10,383 nt of DNA. Origin: Bordetella parapertussis (GTDB lineage Bacteria; Pseudomonadota; Gammaproteobacteria; Burkholderiales; Burkholderiaceae_C). This document shows, piece after piece, positions 5,341-10,383 of the stretch (its first letter is position 1; the number at the start of each line of letters is the position of its first letter). The DNA lies in contig CAMDIP010000033.1 in NCBI GenBank assembly GCA_945899335.1, positions 1-10,383 of the forward strand, written 5' to 3'. Under the pieces are notes generated by a model. The model saw only the letters and a list, made by a program, of their open reading frames with translations. It was not told the origin of the DNA and ran no database searches. The translations under genes and the position numbers were made by a program.

Positions 5341-5936
5341 TGCGCGATAACAGCGCCCTAGAGGCCTTGGTCCAAGCCCTCAGGCGTTTGCCGGGTGTAG
5401 GGCAGCGCTCTGCCTCACGCATGGCCTACCACTTGTTGCAACACGACCCCGAGGGCGCCCAGTTGCTGGCGCGAACCTTGGTGAATGCCGTGGAGGCCGT
5501 CAAGCATTGTCAGCGTTGCCATACCCTGACCGAGTTTGAAATTTGCGCCACCTGCCAAGACTCGCAGCGTGACGCCACGCGTTTGTGTGTGGTGGAGACG
5601 CCTTCAGACCAATCGGCGCTGGAGAGAACCTTGGCTTATCAGGGGCTTTACTTTGTGTTGATGGGCAAACTCAGCCCGATTGAAGGCGTTGGACCGAATG
5701 ATATTGGTATGCAAAAGCTGATTCAAAGGGTGGACGATGGCTTGGTGCAAGAGGTGATTTTGGCCACCAATTTCACCGCCGAGGGGGAGGCCACAGCCCA
5801 CGTTTTGAGTGAGGTCTTTAGACGCAAAGGCTTGGTGGTGACACGCTTGGCGCGTGGGGTGCCGGTTGGCAGCGAGTTGGAATATGTAGATTTAGGCACT
5901 ATTGCCCATGCTTTGATTGACAGGCGCAGCACCTAA
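5340..5936 (+). CDS. recR: Recombination mediator protein RecR
   Basis: A 198-residue RecR, which with RecO and RecF loads RecA onto SSB-coated single-stranded gaps. Domains in order: helix-hairpin-helix ([20 protein letters not shown], about 14-33), C4 zinc finger (C57, C60, C69, C72), Toprim domain starting at CVVETPSD (83-90) and including the GVGP segment, and the C-terminal [22 protein letters not shown] (171-192) typical of the family. Length is standard. It overlaps ybaB by one nucleotide and is the last gene of the dnaX operon. A perfect TTGACA hexamer occurs in its last codons (see the promoter candidate). Confidence 0.96.
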   Translation: MRDNSALEALVQALRRLPGVGQRSASRMAYHLLQHDPEGAQLLARTLVNAVEAVKHCQRCHTLTEFEICATCQDSQRDATRLCVVETPSDQSALERTLAYQGLYFVLMGKLSPIEGVGPNDIGMQKLIQRVDDGLVQEVILATNFTAEGEATAHVLSEVFRRKGLVVTRLARGVPVGSELEYVDLGTIAHALIDRRST

Positions 5937-5945
5937 GGTTTTCAC
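5917..5945 (+). promoter_or_regulatory. Possible promoter of the substrate-binding protein gene
   Basis: A consensus -35 TTGACA (5917-5922) lies in the end of recR. A poor -10, TTTCAC (5940-5945), follows at a 17-nt spacing with three of six matches. It lies 36 nt or more before the candidate start codons of the next gene. Only the -35 is convincing. Confidence 0.28.
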
Positions 5946-5980
5946 CAACAGGGGTGTACCTGATGCGCTGATTTCTGTAA

Positions 5981-7063
5981 GTGCTTATGCTGATGAGCAT
6001 GCCAGATTCGCGATTTACCGATCTTTTTTCTATGCACCGGCGCCAATGGTTGATGGGTTGCTCAGCTTTGGCTGCCTCTTTAACACTATCGCCTTTGTCA
6101 GCCAAGGCCAGTCCTGACAAAACCCGCTTGACTTTGGTTTTAGACGACCGCACATCCTTAGCCCATTTGCCCTTGCTGCTTTCAGAGCAGTTGGGTTTTT
6201 TCAAAGCCGAAGGTTTGGAGATTGAATGGGTGGAGCAGGCCAGCCAAACCGCCGCCATGGCTGCCTTGACGCAAGCCACGATCGATGTGATGTCCGCCTC
6301 TTACGATAGCGCCTTAATTCTTAAACAAAAAGGGTTTGATGCCGTGTGCATCGCACAAATTGCCCGCACGCCTCAATGGGCCTTGGGCGTTTCTAACAAA
6401 AACGTTCCCAATTTCAAAACCATGGCCGATCTTCGTGGCAAGCGTATCGGTTTGATGGATGCAGAGGGCTCTGCACAACGTTGCCTGTCGTTCAGTATGC
6501 TGCGCTCGGGGATCAAACCCAACGACATCCAATGGATCTATCTCAATTCATCGGTACACGCCTTGGTGGCCGCACGCAGTGGCGCTGTGGATGCCTTGTT
6601 TGCCTCAGACCCCGTGATGACAGCACTGGAAAAGAAGGACGATTTAACCGTGGTCAGCAACTTTCGAACCCTCAAGCAAACCCAGCAGGTGTTTGGTGGT
6701 CTTTTATCGGGCAACTGCTTGCTTGTGTCCCAAGCTTTGGTGCAGCAGCACCCCAAAACTTGTCAGGCCCTGGTGTCAGCGGTGGTGCGTTGTCTTAAAT
6801 GGTTGAGAACCGCAGGTCCCTCGGATCTGTTGCGCAACATGGTGGACAACCCCGTGGTGGCAGACCGTTTGGTGTATTTAAATGCCGTTGATAACCTGCG
6901 TGAAAGCTATTCGCTGGATGGTCTGCTCACACCCGAGGCTCAGCAGGTCAGCCTGCGTATGCTTCGGTTGCTTGACCCCCGCCTCTTGTCTGCCACACTG
7001 GCTTGGCAGGGCACAGTGAACAACGAATTTGTTCGCGCAGCCAAGCAACGCTTTCGAATGTAG
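5981..7063 (+). CDS. ABC transporter substrate-binding protein, NitT/TauT/NMT1-like
   Basis: A periplasmic binding protein of the SsuA/THI5/NMT1 group (nitrate, sulfonate, taurine or thiamine-precursor type). With the GTG at 5981 it has 360 residues; in-frame ATGs at 5987, 5993, 5999 and 6032 are alternatives and none has a clear ribosome site. The signal is MHRRQWLMG followed by a hydrophobic stretch and a likely cut after SAKA (residue 43). The RRQWL suggests Tat export. The family hallmark SEQLGFFKAEGLEIEWV is at 68-84, then the DVMSASYDSAL and MADLRGKRIGLMDAEGS segments. No permease or ATPase gene is adjacent, so the substrate cannot be inferred and the partners must be elsewhere. It ends 2 nt from the oppositely oriented mltD stop. 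Confidence 0.85.
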   Translation: MLMLMSMPDSRFTDLFSMHRRQWLMGCSALAASLTLSPLSAKASPDKTRLTLVLDDRTSLAHLPLLLSEQLGFFKAEGLEIEWVEQASQTAAMAALTQATIDVMSASYDSALILKQKGFDAVCIAQIARTPQWALGVSNKNVPNFKTMADLRGKRIGLMDAEGSAQRCLSFSMLRSGIKPNDIQWIYLNSSVHALVAARSGAVDALFASDPVMTALEKKDDLTVVSNFRTLKQTQQVFGGLLSGNCLLVSQALVQQHPKTCQALVSAVVRCLKWLRTAGPSDLLRNMVDNPVVADRLVYLNAVDNLRESYSLDGLLTPEAQQVSLRMLRLLDPRLLSATLAWQGTVNNEFVRAAKQRFRM

Positions 7064-7065
7064 TC

Positions 7066-8496
7066 TTATCCTTTTTTACTTTGTAGGGCTTTTTTATTTT
7101 TGCCACCGGCTTTGCCAGGCAGCATCAACACCAGTTTTTGACCTGGCTTGAGGGCGCTGTCAAGCGATAAATTATTCCACTTGGCAACATCGGCTGCCGC
7201 GATTTTGTAGCGCTTGGCAACGCTGCCAAAAGTGTCTTTTTTGCGCGCCTTGATGACTCGCTTGCGCAAAACGACTTCGGGGGCCAAATTCAGTTGGCCG
7301 TTATCCGCCACTTTGGAGGTGACGTCTTTTTCTTGTTTGCTAGGACGCGGAACCAACAGGGCAGAGCCAGCTTTGATGAGCATTCGTGGCGGTATTTTGT
7401 TGACACTGCGCATGTCTTCTTCGCTCATGCCCACTTTTTTGGCGGCCTCTGGAACCTTCATGTTTTTGGGCGCCACCCAGACTGTCCAACTCGCCAAGCG
7501 ACCTTCATAAGCAGACATATTGCGGTTGAAAATTTCGGCGCTGTCCCAAGGCAAAAGAATTTGAGATGTACCCCCCGCCAACAAAACTGGCCGGTGTGCC
7601 GAAGGGTTGAGGGCTTTGAAATCTTCAACAGGCACTTCCGCCAAGCGAGCGACCAAGGCCACATCCATGTCCCGAGGCAAGGGCACGGTTTGGAAGTAGG
7701 GGTGATTCGGAATGGAGGGCAGTTGAATGCCTTTGCCCTGTGGATTGGCGACCAAGTTTTCCATCGCCTGCAATTTGGGAACATACAGGCGGGTCTCTGC
7801 TGGCATGCGCAAGTCGGTGTAGGCGATGCCTTGACCCGCTTTGAGGTTGCGGTTGACAGCTTTGCCCACATTGCCTTCACCCCAGTTGTAGGCGGCCAAA
7901 GCCAAGTGCCAGTCGCCAAACATGCCATGCAGGCGCTGCAAATAGTCCAGTGCTGCGCGGGTCGAGGCGAGCACGTCGCGGCGATCGTCGCGGAAAGCGT
8001 TTTGTTTCAAGTCAAAGTCTTTGCCGGTGCGCGGCATGAACTGCCACATGCCACTGGCGCGGGCAGAAGACACCGCCTGAGGATTGAACGCACTTTCAAT
8101 AAACGGCAGCAAAGCCAATTCGGTAGGCATTCCACGGCGTTCAATTTCTTCAACGATGTGGTAGAGGTATTTGCTTGAGCGGGCCGTCATGCGCTCGATG
8201 TAATCGGGTCGGTTGGCATACCACTGCTCGCGCTCTTGCACCATGTCAACTTGCAGGTCTGGCATGGCAAAGCCACGGCGTATGCGCGTCCACAGGTCTG
8301 CAGGAATTGCCACCTCGGTGGCGGTGTGGCCGCTTGGCGCCGTGTCCGGCAGGGCTTGCAGTTCGGTGGTTTCTATCGGTGCATCAGCTTGGCTTGACTG
8401 TGCATAGGCAGGGATAGAGGAGAGCGAAAGAAGGCTGAATAGAATGGGCAGCAAATACAAAACGCCCAAGCGTTGTCGGTGATATTGGTTTTTCAT
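7066..8496 (-). CDS. mltD: Membrane-bound lytic murein transglycosylase D (SLT + LysM)
   Basis: A 476-residue lytic transglycosylase that cleaves the MurNAc-GlcNAc bond of peptidoglycan, forming 1,6-anhydro-MurNAc ends. It has a Sec-type signal of about 32 residues ending in AYA, then the SLT domain at about 105-230: catalytic E134 in LPFIESAFNP, the SGMWQFMP motif (148-155), and AYNWGEGNV (202-210). A middle region with LysM-like features (about 330-385) precedes a clear C-terminal LysM at about 410-455 (KKDTFGSVAKRYKIAAADVAKWNN), then a Lys-rich tail. E. coli MltD is a lipoprotein, but no lipobox cysteine is seen here, so this form may be periplasmic. The ATG has GAGG 4 nt upstream. Its start codon overlaps that of the divergent methyltransferase gene. 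Confidence 0.93.
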   Translation of the reverse strand: MKNQYHRQRLGVLYLLPILFSLLSLSSIPAYAQSSQADAPIETTELQALPDTAPSGHTATEVAIPADLWTRIRRGFAMPDLQVDMVQEREQWYANRPDYIERMTARSSKYLYHIVEEIERRGMPTELALLPFIESAFNPQAVSSARASGMWQFMPRTGKDFDLKQNAFRDDRRDVLASTRAALDYLQRLHGMFGDWHLALAAYNWGEGNVGKAVNRNLKAGQGIAYTDLRMPAETRLYVPKLQAMENLVANPQGKGIQLPSIPNHPYFQTVPLPRDMDVALVARLAEVPVEDFKALNPSAHRPVLLAGGTSQILLPWDSAEIFNRNMSAYEGRLASWTVWVAPKNMKVPEAAKKVGMSEEDMRSVNKIPPRMLIKAGSALLVPRPSKQEKDVTSKVADNGQLNLAPEVVLRKRVIKARKKDTFGSVAKRYKIAAADVAKWNNLSLDSALKPGQKLVLMLPGKAGGKNKKALQSKKG

Positions 8497-9268
8497 GGAT
8501 CCTCAAATTATAGAAACCTCTTTGGACTTGAACGATTGGCTGCAAACACCTGCCGGCACCTACCTGCGCGAATGGGAGTCTCGCCAGTTTGACAAGGTCA
8601 TTGCCGACATCTTTGGCTACCACGCTTTGCAGTTGGGTTTGTCAAGCCTGCCAGCTCTGCAAAGCAGTCGCATACGGCACTGCTGGGTGAGTGAAAACCA
8701 GCCCACCAAGGGCGCTGTGCCCAGTTTGTTGACCGATGATGTGGCTTTGCCTTTCTCCGAGCAAAGCCTTGATTTGGTGGTCATGCCTCACACCCTAGAG
8801 CTCAGCCGCGATCCGCACAGTTGTTTGCGTGAAGTCGCACGGGTGTTGGTGCCCGATGGTCGAGTGGTGATTTGCGGCTTCAACCCGCTGAGCCTTTGGG
8901 GGCTTCGCCAACAACGCGCCAAGGCCTATTCCCGCTTGGGTTGGCAAGCCCCCTTTCTGCCCCCGCAAGTCGACTTTCTCGCGTCTTGGCGCTTGAGGGA
9001 TTGGTTGCGCTTGCTCAGTTTTGATATCGAAGGCGGGTGTTTTGGGGCTTACCGGCCCTCTTTTGAGTCGGACAAGTGGTTGCAACGCTTTGCTTGGATG
9101 GACAAAGCCGGTGACCGTTGGTGGCCCGTCTTGGGTTCGGTGTATTTTTTGGTAGCCATTAAACGCGTACGCGGTATGCATCTCATCAGCCCAAAATGGA
9201 AAAAGGCGGCCCGCAAGACCGCTGTCAGCGCAGTTCCCACAGTGAACTCAAGCGAGCACAGGCCATGA
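8495..9268 (+). CDS. YafS-like class I SAM-dependent methyltransferase
   Basis: A 257-residue protein assigned by its methyltransferase-11-like core and its neighbours. The segment [54 protein letters not shown] (85-138) covers motifs II and III and the post-motif region of class I methyltransferases. The usual glycine-rich motif I (GxGxG) is absent at its expected place ([13 protein letters not shown], 43-55), so cofactor binding is atypical. The gene between mltD and rnhA in enterobacteria is yafS, which supports the name. Substrate unknown. The ATG at 8495 shares AT with the mltD start in CATG, and there is no clear ribosome site; TTG codons at 8522 and 8528 are alternatives. The end overlaps rnhA by ATGA, so the two are co-translated. 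Confidence 0.75.
   Translation: MDPQIIETSLDLNDWLQTPAGTYLREWESRQFDKVIADIFGYHALQLGLSSLPALQSSRIRHCWVSENQPTKGAVPSLLTDDVALPFSEQSLDLVVMPHTLELSRDPHSCLREVARVLVPDGRVVICGFNPLSLWGLRQQRAKAYSRLGWQAPFLPPQVDFLASWRLRDWLRLLSFDIEGGCFGAYRPSFESDKWLQRFAWMDKAGDRWWPVLGSVYFLVAIKRVRGMHLISPKWKKAARKTAVSAVPTVNSSEHRP
8507..8512 (-). promoter_or_regulatory. Candidate -10 box for mltD, inside the methyltransferase gene
   Basis: A consensus TATAAT on the minus strand (8512-8507), 10 nt before the mltD ATG. Transcription would start around 8500, leaving a leader of only a few bases and cutting off most of the GAGG ribosome site at 8504-8501. No good -35 is found 16-18 nt upstream. It may therefore be a chance match or a promoter giving a nearly leaderless mRNA. 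Confidence 0.3.
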
Positions 9269-9711
9269 AGCTGGTCACTATTTATACCGATGGTGCTTGC
9301 AAAGGCAACCCCGGCCTAGGTGGGTGGGGCGCTTTTTTGAGTTATGGCGAAACCGAACGTGATTTGTATGGTGGTGAATTGCACACCACCAACAACCGCA
9401 TGGAATTGATGGCGGTGATTCAAGCCCTGCAAGCCTTGAAGCATCCCTGTCAGGTGCACCTCTACCTAGACAGCGAGTATGTTCGCAAAGGCATCACGGA
9501 ATGGCTGCCCAGTTGGAAAGCGCGGGGATGGCGTACCGCCTCCAAGCAGGCTGTCAAAAATGCGGATCTTTGGCAAGTTTTGGACGAGGTGGTGTCTCAG
9601 AGCGGACACCACATTGAGTGGCGCTGGGTCAAAGGCCATTCGGGAGACCCTGGAAATGAACGGGCTGATACCTTGGCAAACCAAGGTGTCTTGACGGTTC
9701 AATCAGGTTGA
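9265..9711 (+). CDS. rnhA: Ribonuclease HI
   Basis: A 148-residue RNase HI that degrades the RNA strand of RNA-DNA hybrids, removing primers and R-loops. Catalytic residues are all present: D9 in [13 protein letters not shown]47 in [11 protein letters not shown]69 in [11 protein letters not shown]135 in NERADTLA, with H125 in [11 protein letters not shown]. The handle region [24 protein letters not shown] (80-103) is of the E. coli type. ATG at 9265 is chosen over an ATG 23 codons upstream because family proteins begin with MKxVxIYTDGAC and because it overlaps the methyltransferase TGA as ATGA. dnaQ, often its neighbour, is not adjacent. Confidence 0.96.
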   Translation: MKLVTIYTDGACKGNPGLGGWGAFLSYGETERDLYGGELHTTNNRMELMAVIQALQALKHPCQVHLYLDSEYVRKGITEWLPSWKARGWRTASKQAVKNADLWQVLDEVVSQSGHHIEWRWVKGHSGDPGNERADTLANQGVLTVQSG

Positions 9712-9723
9712 TAATGACCTGAT
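9702..9723. repeat. 7-bp inverted repeat across the rnhA stop codon
   Basis: ATCAGGT (9702-9708) and ACCTGAT (9717-9723) are perfect inverted copies with an 8-nt loop. A T5 run occurs 12 nt past the stem (9736-9740). It could be a weak terminator for the methyltransferase-rnhA unit or an operator for the efflux adaptor gene starting at 9749. The stem is not GC-rich and the T run is far, so neither is sure. Confidence 0.4.
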
Positions 9724-9748
9724 ATCTTTCAAGGGTTTTTGATCACTT

Positions 9749-10383
9749 ATGGCTTCGAAAAACATGATCACCGCATTTGCGGTTGCTGGCATTGCGGTGG
9801 CAGCTGTGGGCGGCTGGTGGTACCAAAACAAACCCGCTACATCCTCTGCGCCCGCTGCTACTGGCGCCAAACCTGCAGCGCCTGCTAGCGCACCTGGTGC
9901 CGGCCCTGGCGGCGCTCCTGCAGGACCGCCTCGCGCCATGGGCGTTGAAGTCGCCAAAGTCGAACAATCTGCCTTGCGCGACGATGCGCAAACCGTGGGT
10001 ACTTTGAAGTCACGCCAAAACATCATGCTGCGACCTGAAGTCGCGGGCCGCGTTGTGGCTTTGGGTTTTGCCGACGGCAGCCAAGTGCGCAAAGGGCAAA
10101 TGTTGGTGCAACTCGATGACACTTTGCAGCGAGCCGAAATTCAACAAGCGCAAGCGCAAATGTCCATCACCCAAGCCAACCACAAGCGCAACCAAGATTT
10201 GGTTGCCCAAGGCTTTATTGCCCAGCGCTCGCTGGATGAAAGCCAAGCCAATTTGCAAGTCGCACAAGCCCAAGTGGCGCTTACCTGTGCGCGCTGGGAG
10301 CGTATGCGCATCGTGGCACCATTCAGCGGCACCGTGGGATTACGCAATATCAACTTAGGCGACTTCGTCAAAGATGGCGCGGA
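9749..10383 (+). CDS. RND efflux periplasmic adaptor (membrane fusion protein), 3' end off window
   Basis: The first 211 residues of a MexA/AcrA/HlyD-type adaptor that bridges an inner-membrane RND pump to an outer-membrane channel. It has a single N-terminal membrane segment at about 7-25 (MITAFAVAGIAVAAVGGWWY). An Ala/Pro/Gly-rich linker (29-62) leads into a first lipoyl half (about 91-124, PEVAGRVVALGFADGSQVRKGQMLVQLDD). A helical hairpin rich in Gln and Ala follows (about 125-182), then the second lipoyl half starting at RIVAPFSGTVGL (187-198). No lipobox cysteine is seen, so it is anchored by the N-terminal helix. The start could also be the ATG at 9764; AAGGG lies unusually far (about 13 nt) upstream of 9749. 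A pump gene is expected to the right, outside the window. Substrate unknown. Confidence 0.88.
   Translation, partial: MASKNMITAFAVAGIAVAAVGGWWYQNKPATSSAPAATGAKPAAPASAPGAGPGGAPAGPPRAMGVEVAKVEQSALRDDAQTVGTLKSRQNIMLRPEVAGRVVALGFADGSQVRKGQMLVQLDDTLQRAEIQQAQAQMSITQANHKRNQDLVAQGFIAQRSLDESQANLQVAQAQVALTCARWERMRIVAPFSGTVGLRNINLGDFVKDGA

Noticed and set aside
6056..6070. LMGC in the binding protein as a lipoprotein box
   Set aside because: The cysteine comes only nine residues after the likely start region and before the hydrophobic stretch, so it is in the wrong place for lipoprotein processing.
5899..6279. 126-codon minus-strand frame across the recR end and the binding-protein start
   Set aside because: It overlaps the recR C-terminus and the binding-protein hallmark region, and has a shadow-frame composition.
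7294..8178. 294-codon open frame on the + strand opposite mltD
   Set aside because: mltD has full catalytic motifs, signal and LysM. The antisense product is rich in His, Gln, Arg and Phe in the manner of a shadow frame and has no recognisable domain.
9691..9715. TTGACG plus GATAAT as a promoter for the efflux adaptor
   Set aside because: The spacer is only 13 nt, too short for a sigma-70 promoter.

Overview
The window looks like a chromosomal segment of a betaproteobacterium, most likely Burkholderiales and perhaps a freshwater Comamonadaceae-type genome. This is inferred from protein style, moderate G+C and gene order, not from a database match. It splits into an accessory part (1 to about 3320) and a core part (about 3321 to 10383).

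The accessory part is one end of an integrative element. It holds the end of an unidentified gene entering from the left (2-175, +) and a leftward tyrosine recombinase gene (1977-3212, -). It also holds a leftward, translationally coupled three-gene operon: a 74-codon reading frame, a 67-residue protein, and a P-loop ATPase with a DUF3631 C-terminus. The stop-start junctions are TAAGTG and ATGA. DNA around the 3' part of the ATPase gene is packed with GTAAC/GTTAC motifs, including tandem 9-bp units on opposite strands, which could be an iteron-like binding region. The integrase lies just behind the 3' end of an SRP RNA gene (ffs, minus strand, about 3321-3416), so ffs is the likely integration target. 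The other element end is outside the window.

The core part starts with ffs, read leftward and head-to-head with dnaX-ybaB-recR, a conserved DNA replication and recombinational repair operon. dnaX carries an A9 run at 4550-4558, just where domain III should end. Slippage in either direction gives a gamma-sized product of 371-376 residues, beside the 516-residue tau form. Next comes an orphan NitT/TauT/NMT1-like substrate-binding protein gene with a Tat-like signal. It converges, 2 nt apart, with a leftward mltD-type lytic transglycosylase gene.

mltD is divergent from a YafS-like methyltransferase gene, and the two start codons overlap in a single CATG. rnhA follows the methyltransferase in an ATGA overlap. 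This matches the mltD-gloB-yafS-rnhA neighbourhood of gamma- and betaproteobacteria, but with gloB missing. The window ends inside a gene for an RND-efflux periplasmic adaptor (9749 to the edge), which has no downstream stop in the window. No tRNA, rRNA, CRISPR array or insertion sequence was seen.
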